A stretch of 38,831 nucleotides of DNA from Desulfobulbus propionicus (GTDB lineage: Bacteria > Desulfobacterota > Desulfobulbia > Desulfobulbales > Desulfobulbaceae). The DNA is taken from NCBI GenBank assembly GCA_002747135.1, contig PDTE01000005.1, positions 1 through 38,831 on the forward strand, given 5' to 3'. The position numbers and the translations under genes were made by a program. Below the pieces are notes generated by a model that was given only the letters and a program-made list of their open reading frames with translations, searched no databases and was not told where the DNA came from. Shown here piece after piece: positions 18,952-26,800 of the stretch. Position 1 is the stretch's first letter. The number at the start of each line of letters is the position of its first letter.

Positions 18952-19611
18952 ATGAACTCACTCATGATCGCCCCGTCAATTCTGTCAGCTGATTTTTCCA
19001 GACTCGGCGAAGAGGTGCGGGCTGTTGACAAGGCGGGAGCAGATGTCATTCATGTGGATGTTATGGATGGTCACTTTGTTCCTAATATAACCATGGGGCC
19101 GCTGGTGGTGAAAGCCGTCCGAAAGGTTACCGGCCTGCCCATTGATGTACATCTGATGATCACTGACCCTGACCAGTATATTCAAGCCTTTGCCGAGGCA
19201 GGTGCAGACTGGATAACTGTTCATGTTGAAACATGCACGCACTTGCATCGGACAGTAACTGCCATCAGAGCCATGGGGAAAAAGGCGGGCGCAGTCCTTA
19301 ACCCGGCAACATCTTTACGCTCCCTGGACTATGTTCTGGAAGAAGTTGACCTGGTCATGTTGATGAGTGTGAACCCGGGCTTTGGCGGTCAGTCCTTTAT
19401 TGAATCCACCTTGAAGAAGGTTACAGCACTTCGTCAGAAATGTGACCTGGTCAATCCTGAGGCTGGAATTGAAGTGGACGGCGGGGTCAGCTTGGCAACA
19501 ATCAGCCGTATAGCTGATGCTGGAGCAAATATCTTTGTTGCTGGCTCTGCCATATACGGTCAGCAGGATTACTCTGAAATTATTCGGCAGTTAAAAGCTG
19601 CTGCAGCCTGA
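18952..19611 (+). CDS. rpe: Ribulose-phosphate 3-epimerase
   Basis: The enzyme interconverts ribulose 5-phosphate and xylulose 5-phosphate in the pentose phosphate pathway. The 219-residue TIM barrel is of standard length. It has IAPSILSADF at the start, the metal-binding HVDVMDGHFVPN (near 34-45), HLMI, the phosphate loop NPGFGGQSFIEST and the VDGGV motif. A GGAG ribosome-binding site lies about 9 bases upstream. It ends 18 bases before pgi, forming a two-gene carbohydrate operon. Confidence 0.96.
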   Translation: MNSLMIAPSILSADFSRLGEEVRAVDKAGADVIHVDVMDGHFVPNITMGPLVVKAVRKVTGLPIDVHLMITDPDQYIQAFAEAGADWITVHVETCTHLHRTVTAIRAMGKKAGAVLNPATSLRSLDYVLEEVDLVMLMSVNPGFGGQSFIESTLKKVTALRQKCDLVNPEAGIEVDGGVSLATISRIADAGANIFVAGSAIYGQQDYSEIIRQLKAAAA

Positions 19612-19629
19612 AAAATAACCTGAAAGAGA

Positions 19630-21225
19630 ATGGCAATGAACTTTACTGATTTTGACCAATTGCCGGCTGTTGCCTCACTGGCAGAGCTTGCCCGGAGTCC
19701 TTATGACTTGACCAGGCTTGAGGCCGAGGCATCAGAGCGCCTGAACAGGTATGTGGCTGCCGGCCCATACTTTGATTGCTTGTATGGCACCGAGAGGGTA
19801 GATGACAGCGTTCTGGATGCGTTGCAGAACCTGGCAGATCAGGCTGCGTTGACAGAAAAATTTGAGGCCATGAAGAGCGGGGAGGTTTTGAACAAAATAG
19901 AAGGCTATGACAGCGAGAACCGGCAGGTCCTGCATACGGCCGGCAGGGATGTCTTTTCTGAGGCACCGAAAGCAGCTGAAGCTGTAACACAAGCCAAAGC
20001 TGAACTGGAAAAACTGCAACAGTTTCTCAATGATTTGGAAACAGGTAAGGTTGTCAACGAACAGGGACTGGCCTACACCACCATGATCCAGGTGGGAATT
20101 GGCGGCTCGGATCTTGGCCCGCGAGCTCTTTATTCGGCGTTGCTGCCTTTTTGCCAGGAGGGCAGGAGTGCCCGTTTTATCGCCAATGTTGATCCAGATG
20201 ATACCTCTGGTATTCTTGCCGGGGTAGACCTGTCACGTACATTGATTAATGTTGTCTCCAAAAGTGGAACAACTCTTGAAACGTTGACCAATGAACTCCT
20301 GGTGCGCAAGGCTCTTGAGGAGGCTGGCCTTGATCCCGCCCGGCATATCCTGTCGGTTACCGGTAAAGGGAGCCCTATGGATAACCCTGCAAAATATTTG
20401 GCCTCGTTTTATATGTATGACTATATTGGCGGCCGCTATTCAGTAACATCCATGGTTGGCGGGGTTACCCTGGCTTTTGCCCTCGGTTACCAGGGGTTTA
20501 TGGATATTTTAAAAGGGGCCAACGCCATTGACAGGGCCGCCGAAGAAAAGGATATCAGAAAAAACATCCCGCTTTTGCTGGCCATGCTGGGAATCTGGAA
20601 CCATAATTTTCTCGGATACCCCACCGTGGCTGTGCTCCCATACAGTCAGGCGTTGTCCCGGTTTCCGGCACATCTGCAGCAGTGCGACATGGAAAGTAAC
20701 GGTAAATCCGTTACCCGGCAGGGAAACCCGGTTAGGTGGCAGACAGGGCCTGTTGTCTGGGGAGAGCCGGGCACCAATGGGCAGCATGCCTTTTATCAGC
20801 TCCTCCATCAGGGTACCGAGATTGTTCCTGCCGAATTTATCGGCTTTCGTCAGAGTCAATATGGCTTCGACATTGAAGTGAAGGGAACAACCTCGCAGCA
20901 GAAACTCGTTGCCAATATGCTGGCGCAGGCTCTGGCCCTGGCCACTGGAAAGGATGATGCGAACCCGGCAAGACGTTTTGCCGGCAACAGGCCAAGTGTA
21001 ACCCTGCTTGCAGACAGGCTTACCCCGGAAACGATGGGAGCGCTGCTGGCTCTATATGAAAACAGAATCGCGTTTCAGGGTTTTTGCTGGAACATTAATT
21101 CGTTTGACCAGGAAGGAGTGCAGCTGGGCAAGGTGCTTGCCGGTAGATTGCTTGAGGCACTGGAAACAGGAAAAGTGGACAAGAGGATGGAAACAGTATT
21201 TCTCAGAACAGCAAAAATGATCTGA
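19630..21225 (+). CDS. pgi: Glucose-6-phosphate isomerase
   Basis: The enzyme interconverts glucose 6-phosphate and fructose 6-phosphate. The 531-residue protein contains two SIS-type sugar-isomerase lobes. Visible motifs are the phosphate-binding GIGGSDLGPRALY, SKSGTTLETL, the signature YIGGRYSVTSMVGGVT and the catalytic-site segment HQGTEIVPAEFIGF. A second ATG two codons later (MNFTDFD) is an equally possible start. It follows rpe by 18 bases. An F1 repeat begins 5 bases after the stop codon. Confidence 0.95.
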   Translation: MAMNFTDFDQLPAVASLAELARSPYDLTRLEAEASERLNRYVAAGPYFDCLYGTERVDDSVLDALQNLADQAALTEKFEAMKSGEVLNKIEGYDSENRQVLHTAGRDVFSEAPKAAEAVTQAKAELEKLQQFLNDLETGKVVNEQGLAYTTMIQVGIGGSDLGPRALYSALLPFCQEGRSARFIANVDPDDTSGILAGVDLSRTLINVVSKSGTTLETLTNELLVRKALEEAGLDPARHILSVTGKGSPMDNPAKYLASFYMYDYIGGRYSVTSMVGGVTLAFALGYQGFMDILKGANAIDRAAEEKDIRKNIPLLLAMLGIWNHNFLGYPTVAVLPYSQALSRFPAHLQQCDMESNGKSVTRQGNPVRWQTGPVVWGEPGTNGQHAFYQLLHQGTEIVPAEFIGFRQSQYGFDIEVKGTTSQQKLVANMLAQALALATGKDDANPARRFAGNRPSVTLLADRLTPETMGALLALYENRIAFQGFCWNINSFDQEGVQLGKVLAGRLLEALETGKVDKRMETVFLRTAKMI

Positions 21226-21229
21226 CCCT

Positions 21230-21374
21230 GTAACTGCTCCCGGCTCATCCGTCTTCGGATGATCGCGATTGAACAAAGGGCTATAGCTGCCAGTCACGCT
21301 TACCCAAACCTGATTATCCTGAAAGCAGTTACAGGCGTGAAGCAAGTGAAACCAAGGTATTCATGTCCTGCGAG
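21230..21374 (+). repeat. F1 element lacking its right end
   Basis: It starts GTAACTGCTCCCGGC and contains GGCTATAGCTGCCAGTC and the internal end CTGAAAGCAGTTACAGG. It stops at TGTCCTGCGAG, where the terminal GTAGTTAC is replaced. The hairpins may act as the rpe-pgi transcript end. Confidence 0.7.
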
Positions 21375-21437
21375 CCGCCTGACATTTTTGCTTGCCTGCT
21401 CTTTTTATGATGCCTCAGCAGGTTACACTGATTTTTG

Positions 21438-21466
21438 TTGACAAAGAGTGGCAGGCGGGATATCAT
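21438..21466 (+). promoter_or_regulatory. Strong candidate sigma-70 promoter of the dsr genes
   Basis: TTGACA (21438-21443), a 17-base spacer and TATCAT (21461-21466). The -35 is perfect and the -10 matches five of six. It lies about 118 bases upstream of dsrA, leaving a leader of roughly 110 bases. Confidence 0.65.
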
Positions 21467-21517
21467 CATCCTGATGAATGAGCATTCAATTTTTTTTGCT
21501 TCGCTTATTCTTGGTGT

Positions 21518-21542
21518 CAGCAGGTAGCTGCTGCATTTTTTT
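21518..21542 (+). terminator. Hairpin plus T-run in the dsrA leader (possible attenuator)
   Basis: CAGCAG (21518-21523), loop GTAG and CTGCTG (21528-21533), then CA and seven T. The stem is only 6 bp, so it would be a weak intrinsic terminator. It lies between the predicted promoter and the ribosome-binding site, where it could act as an attenuator. Confidence 0.35.
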
Positions 21543-21583
21543 ACCCGTTTTTTAATTTTTGAACTAATCTAGGAGGAACACTG

Positions 21584-22870
21584 ATGGCAAAGCATGAAAC
21601 GCCTCTACTGGACGAACTGGAAAAAGGTCCATGGCCAAGTTTCGTCACTGACCTCAAGCGCCAGGCTGAAACAAAGCCGGAGTGCTGGGACATACTTGGT
21701 CAGCTTGAGCTTTCTTACACAGACAGAATCACCCATTGGAAACACGGCGGCATAGTTGGTGTTTTTGGGTATGGCGGCGGTATTGTTGGTCGTTATTCCG
21801 ACGTACCTGAGCGGTTTCCAGGGGTAGAACACTTCCATACCGTACGTATTGCTCAGCCTTCAGGCCTCTATTATACCACGGAAAACCTGCGTGCTCTGAT
21901 GGATCTGTGGGAAAAATATGGTTCTGGCGTCACCAATATGCATGGCTCTACTGGCGACATGATTTTTCTTGGCACCCGCACCGAGAATCTTGAACCCCTG
22001 TTCTGGGATTTGACCCATGATCTTGGCCAGGATCTTGGCGGGTCCGGCTCCAATCTGCGTACCCCGGCCTGCTGCCTTGGCGGGTCTCGCTGCGAATGGT
22101 CCTGCTATGACACTCAGGAAACCTGTAACTTTCTCACCCAGCATTATCAAGACGAAATTCACCGTCCTGCATTTCCGTATAAATTCAAGTTTAAATTTTC
22201 TGGTTGTCCCAACGATTGTGTTGCAGCTATTGCTCGTTCTGACTTCTCCGTGATTGGCACCTGGAAGGACAATATCCGTATTGATCAGGCCGCTGTAAAG
22301 GCATACATGGATGGTGCGGATGGCTATCCTGCAAATGGCGGTGCTCATAAGGGCGGCGACTGGGGTCCTTTTGATATCCAGAAAGAGGTACTTGATCTGT
22401 GTCCGACTCAATGTATGAGCATGGATGGAGATGAACTGAAGATCAATGATGCAGAATGTACCCGCTGTATGCACTGCATTAACGTCATGCCCCGCGCCCT
22501 CCGTCCTGGCGTGGAAACAGGCGCAAGTATCCTGATTGGGGCAAAGGCTCCTATCCTTGATGGCGCGCAGCTCTCCACCCTTGTCATACCATTTATCAAG
22601 GTGAGTGCTGAAAACGAATTTGAAAACGTTATCGACGTCATCGAGAAGGTCTGGGACTGGTGGATGGAAGTCGGTAAAAACCGTGAGCGTGTAGGTGAGA
22701 CCATGCAGCGTGTCGGCCTGCCTACTTTTCTGAGCGTTATGGAAGTAGAGGCTATTCCACAGCATATAAAAGAACCACGCTCCAACCCATATGTATTCTG
22801 GAAGGAAGAGGAAGTCCCTGGTGGATGGGATCGTGATATTAAAGAGTTCAGGAAGCGCCACGCTGCCTAA
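21584..22870 (+). CDS. dsrA: Dissimilatory sulfite reductase, alpha subunit DsrA
   Basis: DsrA forms the cytoplasmic alpha2beta2 reductase with DsrB and, with DsrC, reduces sulfite in the last step of sulfate respiration. The 428-residue protein has the start typical of the family (MAKHETPLLDELEKGPWPSF). The siroheme-[4Fe-4S] ligand pattern is Cys164-x5-Cys170 (CCLGGSRC) with Cys208-x3-Cys212 (SGCPNDC). An inserted ferredoxin domain has CPTQC (273-277) and CTRCMHC (292-298). AGGAGG precedes the ATG by 7 bases. dsrB follows after 61 bases. The complete ligand set and the presence of dsrD point to a reductive enzyme. Confidence 0.98.
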   Translation: MAKHETPLLDELEKGPWPSFVTDLKRQAETKPECWDILGQLELSYTDRITHWKHGGIVGVFGYGGGIVGRYSDVPERFPGVEHFHTVRIAQPSGLYYTTENLRALMDLWEKYGSGVTNMHGSTGDMIFLGTRTENLEPLFWDLTHDLGQDLGGSGSNLRTPACCLGGSRCEWSCYDTQETCNFLTQHYQDEIHRPAFPYKFKFKFSGCPNDCVAAIARSDFSVIGTWKDNIRIDQAAVKAYMDGADGYPANGGAHKGGDWGPFDIQKEVLDLCPTQCMSMDGDELKINDAECTRCMHCINVMPRALRPGVETGASILIGAKAPILDGAQLSTLVIPFIKVSAENEFENVIDVIEKVWDWWMEVGKNRERVGETMQRVGLPTFLSVMEVEAIPQHIKEPRSNPYVFWKEEEVPGGWDRDIKEFRKRHAA

Positions 22871-22931
22871 CCTCTTTATAACTGCATAAAACACATACAT
22901 TTATAAGAGTTTATTTATAAGGAGAAATATT

Positions 22932-24071
22932 ATGGGGTACGATCCGAATAATCCTATGGAAGGTCGAATTACAGACCTGGGGCCTAAATATTATGGAGAC
23001 ATGCTCCCGCCTGTTATTAAGAATAACAGGGGGAAATGGCTGTATCATGAAATCCTTGAACCAGGTGTGCTGGTTCATGTCGCCGAGAACGGCGACAAGG
23101 TTTTCACCGTTCGCTGCGGCTCCCCCCGTCTGGCAACGGTAAGCTATGTCCGTGATGTTTGTGATATCGCTGACAAGCATTGTGATGGTTTCCTCCGTTA
23201 CACCACCAGAAATAACATCGAGTTCATGGTTGACTCAGAAGATAAGGTGGAAGCCCTGAAAGAAACAATCAGGAGCTATGGCAACCAGTTCCCTATTGGC
23301 GGTACCGGTGCCTGTGTAACCAATATCGTACATACCCAGGGCTGGGTTCACTGCCATACTCCGGCAACTGACGCTTCCGGTCCTGTCAAGGCTGTCATGG
23401 ATGATTTGTTTGAATACTTTGGTTCCATGAAATTACCAGCCCAGGTTCGAATCGCGCTGGCATGTTGCCTGAATATGTGCGGTGCTGTACATGCTTCTGA
23501 TATCGCTATTCTGGGTATTCACAGAACGCCTCCTATGATCGACCATGAGCGTATTACAGGTGTTTGTGAGATCCCATTGGCAATCGCCTCCTGTCCGCTT
23601 GGAGCTATCAAGCCCGCAAAAGCGACGGTGAACGGTGAAGATATCAAAACCGTTAAGGTAAATAACGAACGTTGTATGTTCTGTGGTAACTGTTATACCA
23701 TGTGTCCTGCTATGCCTCTTGCCGACCCTGAAGGTGACGGTATTGCAATTCTGGTTGGCGGTAAGGTCTCCAATGCCAAGTCAGCGCCTAAGTTTTCTAA
23801 GCTGATTGTTCCTTTCCTGCCGAATACGACGCCTCGCTGGCCAGAAACAGTTAAGGTTATCCGTGATATAGTAGAAGCCTATGCCAAGGATGCGAAGAAA
23901 TATGAAAGAGTTGGCGAGTGGGCAGAGCGTATAGGCTGGGAGCAGTTCTTTGAGAAAACAGGTATCCCCTTTACAGATAAATCCATTGATGATTATCGAC
24001 TGGCCTATGATACCTGGAGAACAACCACTCAGTTTAAGTTCACCAGCCATACAGCAGCATACACTGAATAA
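22932..24071 (+). CDS. dsrB: Dissimilatory sulfite reductase, beta subunit DsrB
   Basis: DsrB binds the catalytically competent siroheme of the DsrAB complex. The 379-residue protein has Cys141 in HCHTPATD, and Cys178, Cys179 and Cys183 in CCLNMC, which together bind the siroheme-coupled cluster. A ferredoxin domain has [17 protein letters not shown] lies 8 bases before the ATG, and the 61-base gap after dsrA indicates cotranscription. The stop codon is followed 15 bases later by an F1 element and a strong hairpin. Confidence 0.98.
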   Translation: MGYDPNNPMEGRITDLGPKYYGDMLPPVIKNNRGKWLYHEILEPGVLVHVAENGDKVFTVRCGSPRLATVSYVRDVCDIADKHCDGFLRYTTRNNIEFMVDSEDKVEALKETIRSYGNQFPIGGTGACVTNIVHTQGWVHCHTPATDASGPVKAVMDDLFEYFGSMKLPAQVRIALACCLNMCGAVHASDIAILGIHRTPPMIDHERITGVCEIPLAIASCPLGAIKPAKATVNGEDIKTVKVNNERCMFCGNCYTMCPAMPLADPEGDGIAILVGGKVSNAKSAPKFSKLIVPFLPNTTPRWPETVKVIRDIVEAYAKDAKKYERVGEWAERIGWEQFFEKTGIPFTDKSIDDYRLAYDTWRTTTQFKFTSHTAAYTE

Positions 24072-24085
24072 TACGTTATGGGTGA

Positions 24086-24254
24086 GTAGCTGCTTCCCTG
24101 CTTCCCTGCTCACCATCTTCGGATGATCACGATTGGCGGTCGCATGGAGAGACTGTAACTGCTAATCGTACTTGCCAAATTTGGACGAGTTGAAAAGCAG
24201 TTACAGACGTAAAACAAGTGAAACCAGGGTTAAATATGCCCTGTGAGTAGTTAC
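24086..24254 (+). mobile_element. F1 element inserted between dsrB and dsrD
   Basis: A 169-bp copy, longer than usual because of a local TTCCCTGC duplication near its left end. The right end is CTGTGAGTAGTTAC and the internal end is AAAGCAGTTAC. Flanks are ATGGGTGA (left) and ATTTGTGA (right), six of eight identical, consistent with a decayed 8-bp target duplication. Confidence 0.85.
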
Positions 24255-24263
24255 ATTTGTGAC

Positions 24264-24299
24264 TGGCCCTCCATAAGGAGGGCCAATTATTATTTTTTT
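24264..24299 (+). terminator. Strong intrinsic-terminator-like hairpin between dsrB and dsrD
   Basis: TGGCCCTCC (24264-24272), loop ATAA, and the perfect complement GGAGGGCCA (24277-24285), followed by a T-rich tract ending in seven T. It could terminate dsrAB transcripts in part or protect the dsrAB mRNA 3' end. dsrD starts only 20 bases later. Confidence 0.7.
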
Positions 24300-24318
24300 A
24301 CATATTAAGGAGTCTGTC

Positions 24319-24564
24319 ATGGCACTGAGTTTAGAAGAACTGGAAGCAAAAATAATTGAAAAAGCAACAAAATCACCTAAGCCACAACTGTATATCAAGG
24401 ACTTTTACGGTTGTGATCCTGATGCAAAGCCTCGTGAGATTAAAAAAGTTGCTAACGCTCTGGTAACAAAGGGCGAATTGATGTTCTGGTCTTCTGGGTC
24501 AACAACCATGTATGCCCGTCCTGATCGCATCAAGAACGAAGAAGGTGAAGAAGGTGTTAATTAA
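24319..24564 (+). CDS. dsrD: DsrD, small winged-helix protein of sulfate reducers
   Basis: The 81-residue protein matches the usual DsrD length and its winged-helix sequence pattern (ALSLEELEAKIIEKA..., then a DAKPREIKKVANALV segment and a FWSSGSTTMY segment). DsrD is known from sulfate-reducing, not sulfur-oxidising, organisms and has been linked to activation of DsrAB. AAGGAG precedes the ATG. A repeat and a hairpin separate it from dsrB, and a terminator follows it. No dsrN/cbiA-type gene follows, unlike in some other sulfate reducers. Confidence 0.95.
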   Translation: MALSLEELEAKIIEKATKSPKPQLYIKDFYGCDPDAKPREIKKVANALVTKGELMFWSSGSTTMYARPDRIKNEEGEEGVN

Positions 24565-24598
24565 TAAGCATTAATATCTTTATTTATTGTAAAAAAGA

Positions 24599-24628
24599 AG
24601 CGGAGCCGTAAGGCTCTGCTTTTTTTTT
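24599..24628 (+). terminator. Intrinsic terminator after dsrD
   Basis: AGCGGAGCC, loop GTAA, GGCTCTGCT (one G-T pair), then a run of T to 24628. This is a classic terminator closing the dsr cluster. Confidence 0.85.
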
Positions 24629-24641
24629 GCTTTGTCCTGAT

Positions 24642-24731
24642 CCTGATATCTCATGAACATTTTTCTCCTGCATCTTCTTGTTTTTTGCTTATTTTTTGTC
24701 AAGCCAGGTGAGCTGTTCATGAGATATCAGG
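24642..24731. mobile_element. F3-type element with perfect 18-bp inverted ends
   Basis: CCTGATATCTCATGAACA (24642-24659) and TGTTCATGAGATATCAGG (24714-24731) are exact reverse complements around a 54-base T-rich interior. The ends are near-identical to the F3 ends at 29273 (CCGGATTTCTCATGAACA), but the interior is different. No coding capacity. Confidence 0.7.
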
Positions 24732-24773
24732 GCATGTAGTTCCCTGGTTTTGCTTGCCCGCTCTTTTCTTGTT

Positions 24774-25499
24774 ATGAATATAATCAAATATTTACAGGAA
24801 GACTCCACAAACATGCTCGTGAAACGCCGACTTGAAGCTGGGCAGAGGGAGGAAGCTGTTATCGTTGCCCAAAAGCAGTCCGCCGGCAAGGGGCAATATG
24901 ATCGCTCCTTCAGTTCTCCTGAGGGAGGGCTGTATTTTTCACTGCTGCTCCGTTCCGAGCTTGAAAGGCAATTTCTTCCACTGATTACCCTGGTCACAGG
25001 AGTGGCCTGTGCTGAATATCTCAAACATAGCTGCAGGGTATCTCCTCAGTTGAAATGGCCTAATGATATTATGGTCAATGGCAGAAAACTCGGTGGTATA
25101 CTTTGTGAGTCAATTATTTATCCAGACAATAAGGTCTATGTTATCATCGGGGTTGGCTTGAACGTTAACAACTCCCGCGAGGATTTTCCCGCCAATTTAC
25201 AGAAAATACTGACCACAGTATTTGATGAAACAAAACAATGCCGTTGTCTTGAGGGCATGGTGGAAAACCTTGCCAGTGACATTAAAAATACAGTCTTGAA
25301 ATTGACAGACGATCGGCAGGTTCTTCTCGAAAAATGGCAGGCACATGATTATCTTTACGGTCGTGATGTGCTATATATAAAAGATATGCGCCGGATAACA
25401 GGTGTTGGCAAAGGGATTGCGCCTGATGGAGGTTATCAGATTACAAGCCGTTATGGAAAAAGACATCACATTATTGCCGGGCAGGTCAGGGCACTGTAA
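24774..25499 (+). CDS. birA: Biotin-[acetyl-CoA-carboxylase] ligase
   Basis: BirA activates biotin to biotinyl-AMP and attaches it to the biotin carrier lysine of carboxylases. Starting at the ATG at 24774 gives 241 residues beginning MNIIKYLQEDSTNM, the normal N-terminus of the catalytic domain. A TTG at 24750 would extend it by eight residues. The adenylate-binding loop is SAGKGQYDRSFSSPEGG (G-x-G and arginine retained), with KWPNDIMVNGRKLGGIL downstream and a short C-terminal SH3-like domain. There is no N-terminal DNA-binding domain, so it is a monofunctional ligase and not a repressor. No good ribosome-binding site is visible. Confidence 0.9.
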   Translation: MNIIKYLQEDSTNMLVKRRLEAGQREEAVIVAQKQSAGKGQYDRSFSSPEGGLYFSLLLRSELERQFLPLITLVTGVACAEYLKHSCRVSPQLKWPNDIMVNGRKLGGILCESIIYPDNKVYVIIGVGLNVNNSREDFPANLQKILTTVFDETKQCRCLEGMVENLASDIKNTVLKLTDDRQVLLEKWQAHDYLYGRDVLYIKDMRRITGVGKGIAPDGGYQITSRYGKRHHIIAGQVRAL

Positions 25500-25548
25500 C
25501 CGTACAATAAGGGCCTGTCTTCAAGCGATCAAATGAGTGAAGCCAGGG

Positions 25549-25585
25549 TGATCAATCACGGGGTCTGTGCTTTAAGTGTTATACC
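25549..25585 (+). repeat. F5 left-part fragment
   Basis: GATCAATCACGGGGTCTGTG and CTTTAAGTGTTAT match the F5 left end at 31202. A GTG at 25576 inside it is in frame with kdsD but is probably not the true start. Confidence 0.55.
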
Positions 25586-25617
25586 CCATAAACAGCTATA
25601 AAGATGTAAGGGAAAAA

Positions 25618-26610
25618 ATGCAGCTGGATGATAATTTGAGTATAGTTGATCATGCCAAGGAGGTGTTGACAACTGAAGCGCAGGGGATACTGGCTGTCAG
25701 AAATTCACTGGGTCAGGAATTTGAAAAGGCGATCAGTTTGTTACTTCATTGTCCCAGCAGGCTTGTGGTAACAGGTATTGGTAAATCTGGTCTTGTCGGC
25801 CAGAAGATCGCGGCAACTCTTAATTCCACCGGCACGCCCTCCTTTTTCCTCCATCCAGTTGAAGCAATGCATGGAGACCTGGGGATGGTCTCGCCGTCCG
25901 ATGTTGTTCTTGCCCTTTCTTATTCAGGGGAAACCAAAGAGTTGAACAACCTGATGATGAGTCTGGAGGATCGATGTGCACATATTATTGCAATGACCGG
26001 TGCTCCTTCCTCAACTCTTGCCAGTTTTGCCGCTGTAACCCTTGATATCTGTATTCCCCGGGAAGCCTGTCCCCTTGGGCTGGCTCCAACCACAAGCACC
26101 ACTGCCACTCTAGCCATGGGAGACGCGATTGCAGTTGCATTGCTCAGGAAGAAACAGTTTCGGCAGGAAGATTTTCGCAAGAATCATCCAGGTGGCAGTT
26201 TGGGTGAGCGACTCAAGATAGCTGTAAGTGAAGTCATGCTCACTGGAGATAAGGTCCCGGTTGTTGGTGAGGAGGTAACGCTTACCGAGGCTGCAATCGA
26301 GTTGAATGAAAAAAATATTGGTGCTGTGATTGTCCTGAATAAAGAAGGCGTATTGGGCGGTATTGTAACCGATGGTGATATTCGCAGACTTTTTACGACC
26401 AGACAGGCAACTGGCCAGGAAATGGTGAAAACTGTCATGACCAGCGACCCCATCACCATCGCCGAAACTTCCATGGCTGCTGACGCCTTGAGCCTTATGC
26501 AGGAACGTGAGATAACTGTACTGGCGGTAGTAAATGAGAAGGGCCGCCTGAGTGGTATACTTCACCTTCATGATTTATTAGGCAAGGGTGAGTTCAGGTT
26601 CTTGATCTGA
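25618..26610 (+). CDS. kdsD: D-arabinose 5-phosphate isomerase (KdsD/KpsF/GutQ family)
   Basis: The enzyme converts ribulose 5-phosphate to arabinose 5-phosphate, the first step to KDO in lipopolysaccharide. This fits a Gram-negative envelope. I use the ATG at 25618, with AAGGG upstream, giving 330 residues, the family norm. The GTG at 25576 lies inside a repeat. An N-terminal SIS domain covers about 35-170 (TGIGKSGLVGQKIAATLNST, LSYSGETKEL, LGLAPTTSTT). Two C-terminal CBS domains lie near 205-265 and 270-330 (IGAVIVLNKEGVLGGIVTDGD). It follows birA by about 120 bases and may share its transcript. Confidence 0.93.
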   Translation: MQLDDNLSIVDHAKEVLTTEAQGILAVRNSLGQEFEKAISLLLHCPSRLVVTGIGKSGLVGQKIAATLNSTGTPSFFLHPVEAMHGDLGMVSPSDVVLALSYSGETKELNNLMMSLEDRCAHIIAMTGAPSSTLASFAAVTLDICIPREACPLGLAPTTSTTATLAMGDAIAVALLRKKQFRQEDFRKNHPGGSLGERLKIAVSEVMLTGDKVPVVGEEVTLTEAAIELNEKNIGAVIVLNKEGVLGGIVTDGDIRRLFTTRQATGQEMVKTVMTSDPITIAETSMAADALSLMQEREITVLAVVNEKGRLSGILHLHDLLGKGEFRFLI

Positions 26611-26663
26611 ACTGCTACATCTGAAGATTTTCTGTACCTGCTCCCGGTTCACTCATCTTCCGG

Positions 26664-26770
26664 CTATAGTTCCGGTCACATGATTTGATACTTTTTTGAG
26701 GCACCTAACATAATATTTACAATAAGTTATGGCTATTTCCCGGTATCAAGTCATATGGCCGGAACTATAG
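26664..26770. mobile_element. F4 element, 107 bp with long inverted ends
   Basis: The left arm CTATAGTTCCGGTCACATGA, continuing TTTGATAC, pairs with the right arm GTATCAAGTCATATGGCCGG, continuing AACTATAG. About 24 of 28 positions are complementary, around 51 bases of A-T-rich interior. Only one copy is in this window. No clear target duplication is seen. Confidence 0.55.
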
Positions 26771-26800
26771 TACGAGGCTGTCTCCTGCTCGCTGGTTACC

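Noticed and set aside
21860..22900. A 346-codon open frame antisense to dsrA
   Set aside because: It lies fully opposite the well-supported dsrA gene, has no recognisable domains and no ribosome-binding site. Codon structure of dsrA explains it.
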